From Cannabis sativa (lineage: Eukaryota; Streptophyta; Magnoliopsida; Rosales; Cannabaceae): a stretch of 64,000 nt of DNA. Below the pieces are notes generated by a model. The model did not search any database. It had not been told where the DNA came from and saw nothing but the letters and a program-made list of their open reading frames with translations. Of this stretch, positions 55,186-64,000 are shown piece after piece (position 1 is the first letter of the stretch; each line of letters starts with the position of its first letter). The translations under genes and the position numbers were made by a program. The stretch is taken from NCBI RefSeq assembly GCF_029168945.1, contig NC_083603.1:8246001-8310000 (forward strand). Reading direction: 5' to 3'.

Positions 55186-55854
55186 GTATTATATTACCAA
55201 AAAAATAATAATAAAAGAAAAAATTGAGAAGCAAGATGTTCTACTTTATTCTTAAGATTTTAGTATCAAATATTGGAATCTGGTATTTCTATGCTCACAT
55301 GGCACATTATCATTGTAAATAAGTTAGTCGAAGCAATTTTTTTGTTAATATTTTAAGTTTCTTATAAAAACTCTTAAGGTTTTTTATTTTTTTTTTTAGT
55401 TATGTAGTGACTGAACTTAAGGTTAAAAACTTTGCTTGCAAACTTGGCCCAAATAGAAGGAAACCTTTGCTTGCAGACTTGCTTGGATGATTCTCAATTT
55501 CTAATTGAAACAAATAGAAACTAAGACTGATCATATTCAATACATAACATTTTATATTTTAATATAAATACTACATTTCTAAACATCGAATTAATAAGAG
55601 TATTCCATACAAGCTAATATAAGGATCAGTGCTCAAGATTTACTTTAACAATATGTTAATATGTACTCACTTTAATATAATTATATATTTATGATAATAA
55701 ACCACAATATTTGGTTATTTAAATGCTACACTTTTCAGTGTTTTTCTTTAGGTATTAAAATGCTACAAATAGTAAATATTTGGTATTTTGGTTTACAAAC
55801 CTTTATGATTTATTGATTACTAAGTAGTGAATAGTGTTGTAAATGCAGGTCGAA

Positions 55855-56065
55855 TTTTTTAACACAGCATGAAATCGGCATGAGCTTGAAAGACACGAGC
55901 ACGACTAGGCATGACACACAATGATGCTATAAATTGACACGATACGGCATGAAAAATTTATCCTTAAGCACGACTCGGTACGAGAAACATGAAAAGCACA
56001 ACACGTAAGCACGAATAGACTAGTCTGAAAGGCACTGCACAAGACAAGCTTGAAAAGCACGACAC
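55855..56065. repeat. Degenerate GCACGAC(AC)G-type repeats
   Basis: Words such as GACACGAGCACGACTAGGCA, AAGCACGACTCGGTACGA, AAAAGCACAACACG and AAAGCACGACACG recur about eight times. This is a familiar composition of plant hAT-type MITE interiors, but no terminal inverted repeat was found. The flanks 55186-55854 and 56066-56380 are AT-rich with no gene. Confidence 0.55.
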
Positions 56066-56404
56066 GATATATTAAAAATCTTATAATTTAATAATAACAT
56101 GTACATTTATTAATTATAAATAAGTTAAAATAATAATAAAATTTAAATATAATATAATATTATAATTCTGTAACTAAAATTATTAAAACATGAAAAACTA
56201 AAATTATATATTAATTTATTTATAGGGTAAAAATTTAAGTATTTATAACTTTATAAGTAAATATTTAAATTCTAATGATGCTAATAATTTTTTTATATGA
56301 ATATCTGTAAAATATTATTAAAAAAAAGTATGTAAATATAATTAAAGCTATAAAATACACATATAGTTATGAAAATATGTTTATATATATATATATATAT
56401 ATAT

Positions 56405-56821
56405 ATGGGTGCACTTTTAATGGGTATTACCCATGAATGGGTAAAGTTAGAAAATTTTGAGTTTTTATGCTCAATTTTTCTATCTAATTAAAAAAATCTC
56501 TTATTTTCATATCATATGGGCTGAGATTGTTCCATCGGTAAAAAAAAAAAAAAGGTTTTTAGCAAGAAAAATTTGAAAAGAAAAAATTGAGTTTGAGTTA
56601 AATATTTTTGTATGAACATATTTTTGATATAGTGTAAAAAGAAATATTTTTTGATATTTTTTTTAATTAAGTAATTAAATTAAGTATAGAAATTCAAATT
56701 TGTGATTTCATTATTCGTTATTAGATCAAAATTTGATGGTTTGATATTTTTAAAATTAATATTTATAGTTAAATTTATTTAGTAACCATTCATGGGTAAT
56801 ACCCATTAAGAAGTGTTCCAT
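56405..56821. mobile_element. MITE with about 40-bp terminal inverted repeats
   Basis: The left end ATGGGTGCACTTTTAATGGG continues GTATTACCCATGAATGGGTA. The reversed right end ATGGAACACTTCTTAATGGG continues GTATTACCCATGAATGGTTA. Each end contains its own small palindrome (TGGGTATTACCCA). An (AT)n run at 56380-56404 precedes it. It is 417 bp and non-coding. Confidence 0.82.
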
Positions 56822-57172
56822 ATCTTTATATATTAAAAGTGCCTATCTAACGGCAATTCTTGGTTTAACGGGAATTCTTGGTTTAACGATTCTTTTATTT
56901 TTTTTAACCCAAAAATAAATAATTTTTATTTTTTTTAACAGGTTCTTTTAACGCCGTTAACTTTTTTCTTATAAAAATATATATAAAAAAAAAAAATCAT
57001 CTCAATCGTAGCTCTGTTTGCTCTGTTTATTTACATAAATGAATTGTTTCTCTTCTCAGGACTACCATCGGTACCTTCTATCTCACCCACGATCAACTCC
57101 AGAACCCATTAATACGATTTTTTTGCATTTGAATGGTGTTCATCTTGGGGAGTCAGTTCATGGGTATGGCAT

Positions 57173-57761
57173 GAAAAGATAATATAGATGAAGCCACCGA
57201 AACTACTCTTAGAATCTATGGCTGCGATCTCATTCAACACGCCGAATTTCCCATCTGGGTTTGCTTTTCCAGGTTGAACTAGGCTAATTTTTCACCATTG
57301 ACACCGTAAATTCAGATTCTGTGTTCGTTTTATAGTTTCAATTCATTCATTTTTGGTCGTTTTGACAAAATTTCATGCAGCCTTCTTCTTAACCAAGTCG
57401 TCTCTCTCTTTCTCTGAAGGTGTTGTGGAAATTGATGATCTGGGTTTTCATCAAAAGGGTCTAATTTGATAGATTTGGATCTGATCCTGATCATTGGAGT
57501 CCATCCAGAAAAGATAATATAGATGAACCCACCGAAACTACTCTTAGAATCTATGGATGCGATCTCATTCAACACGCCGAATTTCCCATCTGGGTTTGCT
57601 TTTCCAGGTTGAACTAAGCTAATTTTTCACCATTGACACCGTAAATTCAGATTCTGTGTTCGTTTTATAGTTTCAATTCATTCATTTTTGGTCGTTTTGA
57701 CAAAATTTCATGCAGCCTTCTTCTTAACCAAGTCGTCTCTCTCTTTCTCTGAAGGTGTTGT
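57173..57761 (+). repeat. 335-bp-offset direct duplication of a 254-bp segment
   Basis: 57173-57426 recurs at 57508-57761 with about three differences (ATGAAGCC against ATGAACCC, GGCTGCG against GGATGCG, CTAGGC against CTAAGC). It contains ATCTATGGCTGCGATCTCAT and a C/T-rich 5'-UTR-like end (TCGTCTCTCTCTTTCTCTGA). The second unit leads straight into the NOP2 exons, so it could hold the NOP2 promoter/5' region. The source gene of the first half was not recognised; near 57120-57180 a short frame (GVHLGESVHGYGMK) resembles a PPR protein. Confidence 0.85.
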
Positions 57762-57832
57762 TGTTGCTGAAAAATTAAGAAAGACTCACTGCACTGGATT
57801 ATTAACGATTTTCTCATTTATTGTTATTGTAG

Positions 57833-58328
57833 AAGATGGTTCAGGGGCTGATTCAGGTTTGGATTCGGATTCTGATTCGGATGGAGATATTGAGGCCAAG
57901 TCAAGAGCTATCGATGAAGAAAAGCAAAGGGAAGAGGAAGAAGCAATGGAAGAAATGCGGTTGAATATTAAAGATGAATCCGACGAGTTTAGGTTACCTA
58001 CTAGGAAGGTTAGTGTACTTTTGAATTTGTTGTATAATTTAATTATGTTGGTTTAATTAATTAACATTCAGTACCTTCATGCTGAGACTTTGTTACTAAT
58101 GATTTAGGAACTTGAAGAAGAGTCTCAAGGACCTCCTGATCTTCAGAATCTCCAGAGGAGAATCAAAGAGAGTGAGTTCTTTCGTTGTTTAATACAATTT
58201 TGTATGACAAACTTATTAATTCTTAACCAAGTTTAATTTTTTATTAGTTGTTCGAGTGCTCTCAAATTTTAAGGCTTTGAGGCAAGAAGGGGCAACAAGG
58301 AAAGATTACGTTGATCAACTTAAGAAAG
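57833..58328 (+). pseudogene. NOP2: NOP2 (25S rRNA m5C methyltransferase) fragment, three exons
   Basis: Three exons with consensus splice sites: 57833-58008 ([20 protein letters not shown] preceded by an acidic SDSDSDGD run), 58108-58171 (ELEEESQGPPDLQNLQRRIK) and 58248-58328 (VRVLSNFKALRQEGATRKDY, VDQLKK). These match the N-terminal part of plant NOP2/OLI2, a nucleolar protein that methylates 25S rRNA and aids 60S ribosome assembly. The catalytic SAM-dependent domain and the true N-terminus are absent. After 58328 the sequence passes through intron-like DNA into TIO. The exon frames are intact, so the capture may be recent. Confidence 0.8.
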
Positions 58329-58789
58329 GTACTTTCCACTACTCTGCTTATAAAGGTATATAATTTATAGTATTTAACTTCATCTTTTTCTTTCGTTTTA
58401 TCACTTGCCAAATTAATATTGGTCTTACTGTTTTGATGCTCGAGTTTGTTTGCATTTCTCTCATAACTATTTTATCAGCTTAATACTTAGTTCCATTTAT
58501 TTGGGATTCTTATCGGATAGAATTATAATTTCTTGATTACCCTCTTTTCTTCTTCCTAAATTTAGGCATATTTAATGGTTTGCTCAATTAGCAGTTTTGC
58601 AGATTTTATGTTGGTTGAGATTGTTGGAATTTCAAGTATCTACAGTAAATTCCATGCTTTTTTTTTTACACATTTGCTGGCCATTGTTTTCATTTTGTTT
58701 TAATGGGTCAGTTGAATTCTTTTAGTGTATCAAACTGTTTTAAGATACAGGGTAAGAAAGTGGTAGAGGAATATAGCTGTAGTCGAAAG

Positions 58790-59920
58790 ATGGGTGTGGA
58801 GAATTACCATGTAATTGAGCTTGTAGGCGAAGGATCATTTGGGAAGGTATACAAGGGAAGGCGCAAGTATACCGGCCAGGTACCTATGACATCCTTTTCA
58901 AATTCTATCTACATTTACACTATTCTGTCAATGCCTGTCTTTTTGCATTGACAAGCTTTTGTTATTATTTTTGGTTCATAGACTGTTGCAATGAAGTTTA
59001 TAATGAAGCATGGGAAAAGTGACAAGGATATTCACAATCTAAGACAGGAGATTGAGGTTTTTTTTTCCATAATTTGATTTCATGATGTTCTTAATCAGTG
59101 ATTCCTTGATGTTTTTTTTAACTTGGCAGTTATTTTACAGATTCTTAGAAAGCTAAAGCATGAAAATATCATTGAGATGCTTGATTCTTTTGAAAGCCCT
59201 CAGGAGTTCTGTGTTGTAACCGAATTTGCACAGGCAATGATCCTTTAATCTTCTCGAGTTTTACATTCACCATAAGCTAAACATGTATTAAAATCAGTCA
59301 TTAAAACTATGTTAGACATGTAATAGTATGTGACTAGCCCATTCTAGAATGGATTCTAATACATGCATCTTCCTGATGACCAGGGCGAACTATTTGAGAT
59401 TCTCGAGGATGACAAGTGTCTTCCGGAAGAACAAGTTCAGGCAATTGCGAAACAGTTGGTACATCCTCTTTAGGAATATTCTTTGCATCCCATTTCAGTA
59501 TTGGTTACAGTTGATGTTTTCATCTGTGGTGACTCGTTTAACTTATGTTCACTTTCCCTACATACATACAATTACGTACATAGATACATGTCAGACCAAT
59601 TTCTAATTTATAGTCTGTTCCTTCTGATTTCCTGTTAATCTTTACAGGTGCGGGCATTGCATTACTTGCATTCCAACCGCATTATCCATCGTGATATGAA
59701 ACCTCAGAACATTCTAATTGGTGCTGGATCTGTAATTAAGGTTGACGGTTAAAAGAATAAACATTTTCTTAATGTTGCGAAATTAATTATTAATGTCAAT
59801 ATCTTCTATATACAAATGTTTTATAGCATTTCTACATTCAAGTGGTTATAAAAATTTCCTTATTGTTAACAGCTTTGTGATTTTGGATTTGCACGTGCAA
59901 TGTCAATGAAGACAGAGTAA
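58790..59920 (+). pseudogene. TIO: FUSED-like kinase TIO, 5' fragment with six exons
   Basis: Exons: 58790-58879 ([20 protein letters not shown], glycine loop), 58982-59056 (TVAMKFIMKHGKSDKDIHNL, catalytic Lys), 59141-59233 (ILRKLKHENIIEMLDSFESP), 59384-59458 (GELFEILEDDKCLPEEQVQA), 59648-59740 ([20 protein letters not shown], the HRD catalytic loop) and 59873-59920 (LCDFGFARAMS, the DFG motif). An off-family MKTE and TAA follow. Plant TIO is a kinase of the phragmoplast midline needed for cytokinesis. The activation loop, the C-lobe and the long C-terminal region are missing, so no kinase activity is expected. The donor after 59233 is GC in place of GT. Start chosen because [10 protein letters not shown] is the expected N-terminus. 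Confidence 0.85.
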
Positions 59921-61980
59921 AAATAAGAACAAGTTTAGCTTACATTTATTTTAAATAATTACTTTTCACATGTTTAGTGAATATTAACACTGGCAATTTA
60001 TTGTTATTTTCTGTTGTTTTTTTTTTGTTTAAAAATGAATTTGAATTAAAGTAATATACGTGTATATTAAATAAATATAAATATAGTTATTTGAATGTTA
60101 TTCAAATTATTGTTATTTTTTTTATTTTTGTTTTTAAGAAACTGAATATTTTTAGTTATGCTCATAAATATCATCATGAAATAAGGAAGCAGTTTTAATA
60201 TAAATCTTAATTTAAATTTGAATTAGATAGTAGTTAGGATAAGTGGGTTTCCCTGGCTATATATTTTATTTATATATATATATGTGTATATTATTGCCTA
60301 ACTCACTGAGTGTGTCATTGCCTTTTATAAGAGAAAATTAAAAAAAAACACAACTGAGTCTCGGTCTTTCTGTGTTTCTTGCTTCCCCTCAACCTGATCA
60401 CCGCCTACTCATATACATTGGTTTGCTTTTCTTATCGAATTTGTCTTCTGGGTTTTGTTTGCTTTCTTGTTTTAGATCCAAACAAAGGCGGTTAAAGTGG
60501 GGTTGTTGTTGGTTGTAGTCTGTCTTTATGTTAATTTGTTTTCTGGGTGTTTTTGTTTAGCATTAATCGTAAATATTTTATATAAATGATTATTGTGTTG
60601 TGCGTATAATATAAAACCTTACCAAAAAAAAGTTTGAATATATAGGAAAATAAATTAGTTTCCTATATATTCAACTGTTTACAATTATTTCTTTATTATT
60701 ATTATTATTATTATTAAGATTATTACTGCTACTTTTTTGTAACTAGATTAACTTCTTTATTAATTAAATTTATTATTATAACATTATATTTTTTTTAATA
60801 TTTATAGACAATTTTATATCATTTTTATTGATAATACTCACTATTTATAATTCTTAATAAATAAAAACTATACTAAAATTATAAAAAGTTGAAAAAAAAA
60901 AACAAATAATTAATAAAACTATAAATACTCAAGTCAACGAGTTTGAGTTATATTTTAAAAAAATTGTAATTATTAACAATATATTATGTTAATATTTTTT
61001 TTAAAAAAAATCGTAAATTTAATTTGTTTATTGTTTTTTTTTTCAGGAGTTTCGTACCTATAGACTATAATTGATTGGTTAAACTAATTATATAAAATTT
61101 ATTTTCCTATATATTCAAACTTTTTTTTGGTAGGGATTTCCAATTCAAACTTGGAAACTAATTCAACTGTTTACAATTATATACTGTTTAGGTATCCGAA
61201 CCCAAAGCATATGGCGCAACGGAACAATACTCATTATTTCTCGCGCAGTGAATAATTATATTTATATTGCTATGCGATATTAATTATAAACTATACTACG
61301 CGCGTACTTTACATTCCGTAAATGTTTTTGATTAATTTCAAGTATCTGGATTTAATTTTTTACTGATAAGAAATGTATATATTATTACCTTTCTTGGTAT
61401 AAATATATGTATGTATATATTCTAGAAATCGAAAGTATCTTCCCTAATATTACTGGCACGAATCATCATCATATATATGATATGGCACAACACATGGCTG
61501 ACCCTGTGATCCCCAAGCAGCGATACAATGTGTGTGATTGAGTTTGGATAATGGATATCCTATGGCTACTTCTTGACAAAAAATTATAGTCAAGGATCGT
61601 ATAGGACAAATTGCAGACAATAACGTGTGAATTTGAAATAATTGTTGCGTTTATAAACACCAAGAAAAGGACGAGACTTACCGTATTTGATATCCATTTA
61701 GATATAATAATAGAATATTGTCTCTGCCTGTTATGCTGTTTGCCATTTTTTATTAAGAGTGACCTTTGTGTAATTTTATTTACAGGGAAGAAGAAGGAAA
61801 GCCAATTACATCACCAAGTCACAGGGTGTCAAGCATTTTCAAGTCAATTTACCTCTTTTCAGGTCAGTATATTATTCTCAAATTCACTGATGTTGTGCCA
61901 TGTCTTTTGAGCATTTATGTTGGAATTTGTATAAGTTATGTGTTCATTGTATGAGTCATTTACGTTTTGGGTATCATTTG
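59921..61980. other. Mostly non-coding interval with one MITE
   Basis: AT-rich DNA with an ATT trinucleotide run near 60695-60715. One possible spliced exon lies at about 61785-61862, between a TTTACAG acceptor-like and a CAGGTCAG donor-like site. It is open as EEEGKPITSPSHRVSSIFKS but matches no family I recognise. No RNA gene is seen. Confidence 0.4.
60619..61134. mobile_element. MITE with 35-40-bp terminal inverted repeats
   Basis: TTACCAAAAAAAAGTTTGAA at about 60619, continuing TATATAGGAAAATAAATT, is the reverse complement of the segment 61096-61134 that ends AAACTTTTTTTTGGTA. Twenty-five bases (GTTTGAATATATAGGAAAAT and beyond) are perfectly inverted. The word ATTCAACTGTTTACAATTAT also occurs directly near 60670 and 61161, suggesting a local duplication linked to the insertion. 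Confidence 0.75.
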
Positions 61981-62259
61981 TGTTGGGTGGTATTAGGGAG
62001 TCTTTCTGTTAGCTGTTAGTTGTAACCGTTTTCGGTTAGTCTGGTTCTTCCAGCTACTGGTCTTTTGGTCTGTTCTGTTAGTATATATAATGCTGTAACA
62101 GTCTCTCCCAATTGTAATGAATTCTTCTCTTTGGAATATCATTCAATCTTTCATACAGATTCTTTCTTCTTCTTTAATCTCTTTCATCTGTTGTTTCATT
62201 AGTTCTTTGATTCTCTTTGTTCTTTGTTTCAATGGCTGAACGATTCAACAACTTCAACA
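61981..62259 (+). repeat. 5' LTR of the copia element
   Basis: The termini are TGTTG and CAACA. A TATATAATG stretch at about 62083 could serve as TATA box, and T/C-rich leader sequence follows (TTTCTTCTTCTTTAATCTC). An ATG at 62232 lies inside the last 28 bp of the LTR. Confidence 0.85.
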
Positions 62260-62272
62260 TGGTATCAGAGCA
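62260..62272 (+). promoter_or_regulatory. Primer-binding site for initiator tRNA-Met
   Basis: TGGTATCAGAGCA directly follows the LTR and matches the complement of the plant initiator tRNA-Met 3' end. The gag frame is open straight through it: in-frame ATGs at 62232 and 62259 would translate it. Confidence 0.9.
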
Positions 62273-62294
62273 CTTTCCACCTTTGGTGGCTAAC

Positions 62295-64000
62295 ATGGCG
62301 ACAATCAACAACAACAGCACCAACAACTCGCAACAAGGGGGATCCAACAATGCTACCAGATCTCGAAACCGAGAAGCTGAAGATCCACCAGTTTACTTCA
62401 ATCACGCCATTTCTGTAAAGCTAAATGATCATAATTACCTCTTGTGGAAACAACAGGTTCTTGCTGCCATACGAGGGAATAGGCTTCTGAAGTTCATCGA
62501 AGATGTCACTCCACCACCGCAGTTCCTCAATGACGCCGATCAAGCTCGCAGACACTATAATCCTGAGTTCTTGGATTGGGATGTCCAGGACCAGCTTCTG
62601 GTTTCTTGGCTTCTCTCTTCAATGACAGAAAGCCTACTTACAAGAATGGTAGGATGTAACTCAGCTAGGCAGATCTGGAGTGCCTTGGAGAAGCACTTCA
62701 CTCTGCAAGTATCGTCCAAGATCCTTGAGTTTCAGACAAAACTTCAGAACATTCGAAAAGGATCCATGTCTCTCAATGAATATCTGCTAAAGATCAAACA
62801 GGGAGTTGATCTTTTGGCCTCCGTTGGACAAGTTCTCTCTGCACGAGATCATATAGCTGCCATATTCAAAGGATTACCCAGCGAATATGACACATTTATC
62901 ATATCCTCGAATACCAGAATCGAAGGGTACTCCGTCGCTGAAATCGAAGCCCTTCTTCTTGCGTCTGAATCTCGCATAGAGAAGACAGATAAAGAGCCTG
63001 AGTTTTTTGCCAATTTAACTACTACAGATCAAGATCTTGCGTATCCCAGTCTTGAAGCCAATGCAGCCCAATTTGGCAGGAATTTCAGAGCTCCTGGTAA
63101 CAATCGTGGTCAGTATTCTTCTCCTTCATTCCCTTACTTTACTAACAATTCTCATTTTGCTAGTCAGAGGAATGTTGGCAGAGGCAATACTGCCCCCTTT
63201 CGAGGCTATAATGGCTCCTTTCAAGGCCCTGGCTTTTCCAACAGAGGTGCACGTACAGCAGCTACACCAAATCGTGTACAATGCCAATTGTGCCACAAGA
63301 TCGGCCACACAGTCCTGGACTGCTTCTATCGCTTTGATAAAAGCTTTACTGGTGTCTTTCCTCCAACTGACACCCATCCAGCTCAAGCTCAACTTGCACA
63401 TCTTCCTCAAACATCTGATTCGAACTGGTATCCGGACTCTGGAGCCTCCAACCATTGCACACCAGATCCTAACAATTTGATGGTATCTACTGAATATGAA
63501 GGCACAGACAGGCTTTATGTTGGAGATGGCACAGGACTTCCAATCGAAAACATAGGTCATTCTCTTATCTCATCTTCTCAAATTAATAGACCACTTTTGC
63601 TTAAAAATCTCTTACATGTTCCTGATATTACCAAGAACCTTCTAAGTGTCTCTAAATTTGCTGAAGATAATGCTGTTTTCTTTGAATTTCACCCAAAATT
63701 CTGTTATGTCAAGGATCAGGTAACCAAGGATGTCCTCCTGACTGGGAACCACAAACATGGCCTATATATTTTTGATCCCCAGCAGCTGCAACTTGTCTCA
63801 CCAACCAGTCAACAATGTCCTAAAGCACCTCTCATGTCTCCTCACACTGCCTCTGTTAATGTCACTAGTGCTTCATCTAGTATTCCCAGCAATAGTCCCT
63901 GTAACTCTAGTCTTTTAGATGTCTTTGATTTGTGGCATAACCGGTTAGGCCACCCCTCTAAGAAGATTGTTACCACTGTACTCAATACTTGTAACATCTC
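62295..64000 (+). CDS. Copia Gag-Pol polyprotein (N-terminal 568 codons, continues past the window)
   Basis: The frame is open from ATG 62295 to the edge with no break. Residues about 30-75 hold the copia gag entry motif (ISVKLNDHNYLLWKQQVLAA), followed by a UBN2-type gag domain (LEFQTKLQNIRKGSMSLNEY; ISSNTRIEGYS near residue 205). The CCHC knuckle CQLCHKIGHTVLDC is at residues about 330-343. The protease active site DSGASNHC is at residue 381. The GAG-pre-integrase motif LWHNRLGHPSKKI is at about 547. Gag packages RNA and the protease matures the particle; integrase and RT would follow to the right. The start at 62295 lies after the primer site; in-frame ATGs at 62232 (in the LTR) and 62259 (overlapping the primer site) are alternatives adding MAERFNNFN and MVSEHFPPLVAN. 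All visible catalytic residues are normal. Confidence 0.93.
   Translation, partial: MATINNNSTNNSQQGGSNNATRSRNREAEDPPVYFNHAISVKLNDHNYLLWKQQVLAAIRGNRLLKFIEDVTPPPQFLNDADQARRHYNPEFLDWDVQDQLLVSWLLSSMTESLLTRMVGCNSARQIWSALEKHFTLQVSSKILEFQTKLQNIRKGSMSLNEYLLKIKQGVDLLASVGQVLSARDHIAAIFKGLPSEYDTFIISSNTRIEGYSVAEIEALLLASESRIEKTDKEPEFFANLTTTDQDLAYPSLEANAAQFGRNFRAPGNNRGQYSSPSFPYFTNNSHFASQRNVGRGNTAPFRGYNGSFQGPGFSNRGARTAATPNRVQCQLCHKIGHTVLDCFYRFDKSFTGVFPPTDTHPAQAQLAHLPQTSDSNWYPDSGASNHCTPDPNNLMVSTEYEGTDRLYVGDGTGLPIENIGHSLISSSQINRPLLLKNLLHVPDITKNLLSVSKFAEDNAVFFEFHPKFCYVKDQVTKDVLLTGNHKHGLYIFDPQQLQLVSPTSQQCPKAPLMSPHTASVNVTSASSSIPSNSPCNSSLLDVFDLWHNRLGHPSKKIVTTVLNTCNI

Larger units (their letters stand above)
56823..59920 (+). 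mobile_element. Helitron-like 5' end followed by captured gene fragments
   Basis: TCTTTATATATTAAAAGTGC at 56823 (preceded by A), followed by CTATCTAACGGCAATTCTTG, is the same 5' terminus as the minus-strand Helitron ending at 11394, so this is very likely the start of a family member. Downstream lie a duplicated unknown segment, NOP2 exons and TIO exons in the same orientation with introns intact. No hairpin plus CTRR 3' end was found up to 62000, so the right limit is unknown; 59920 is only where recognisable gene sequence stops. Confidence 0.5.
61981..64000 (+). mobile_element. Ty1/copia element, left part, apparently intact
   Basis: The 5' LTR 61981-62259 (279 bp) opens TGTTGGGTGGTATTAGGGAG and closes AACTTCAACA. 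The tRNA-Met primer site TGGTATCAGAGCA follows immediately at 62260. A single open frame then runs to the window edge. The 3' part is outside the window, so LTR identity cannot be tested. Short LTRs and the gag type fit the Ale/Retrofit-like group, but lineage is a guess. Confidence 0.93.

Noticed and set aside
63126..63560. Minus-strand 144-residue and plus-strand 147-residue ORFs in the copia region
   Set aside because: Both overlap the long copia Gag-Pol frame (62295 onward), which carries all recognisable motifs.

Overview
The window is AT-rich nuclear DNA from a flowering plant, almost certainly a eudicot. Evidence: plant-type LTR retrotransposons primed by initiator tRNA-Met (TGGTATCAGAGC sites), Cassandra TRIM elements carrying a 5S rRNA-like segment, plant L1 LINEs, Helitrons, Mutator/CACTA/hAT-type MITEs, and fragments of plant genes (an F-box gene of the SKIP22 type, a UGT85-type glycosyltransferase, NOP2, and the FUSED-like kinase TIO). 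Cannabaceae or another Rosales member is a guess from general character only. No tRNA, true rRNA gene, CRISPR or organellar insertion was recognised. The region looks like gene-poor, transposon-nested chromatin; only two long open reading frames look uninterrupted: an F-box-like gene (24413-25660) and the start of a Ty1/copia polyprotein that runs off the right edge (62295-64000).

Layout. 1-1468: end of an unidentified LTR, a GA microsatellite, and purine-rich DNA. 1469-8556: a hAT-like MITE split by a retroelement nest. In the nest, a three-LTR Cassandra array (2009-5285) and a Ty3-type LTR remnant are each interrupted by a solo copia LTR (2432-4286 reverse, 5501-7369 forward). 8557-13777: a cluster of Helitron ends, some nested, one pair abutting head to tail. 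13778-22429: a coding-free copia-like element on the minus strand, with 227- and 237-bp LTRs. It is interrupted by a complete Cassandra element (16038-16970) and a solo Ty3 LTR (19809-22134). Its internal domain is unusually rich in short hairpins, many with the loop CTTCAGG. 22431-23715: a 674-bp tandem duplication containing an RNase H-like pseudo-exon. 24413-25660: the F-box-like gene. 26128-26795: an L1 fragment carrying a precise CACTA-type MITE insertion.

28069-45600: a second retroelement nest. A gag-only copia remnant has a 3' LTR split by a Ty3/gypsy chromovirus (31585-40969), and this is followed by a second, truncated copy of that chromovirus's internal region. A 5'-truncated copia LTR and a long leader follow. 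45658-49104: a Mutator-like element with about 148-bp terminal inverted repeats. It holds a CCGGTT-rich array, a large palindrome and a UGT pseudogene fragment (Pack-MULE architecture). 50372-54240: a decayed L1 LINE. 54401-56821: nested MITEs. 56823-59920: a Helitron-like 5' end followed by same-strand fragments of NOP2 and TIO with introns retained. 60619-61134: another MITE. 61981-64000: the left part of an apparently intact copia element.

The genes do not form a pathway. What links the window is successive insertion, recombination between LTRs, and capture of host gene pieces by DNA transposons. All family names rest on reading motifs and termini by eye; no database search was possible.
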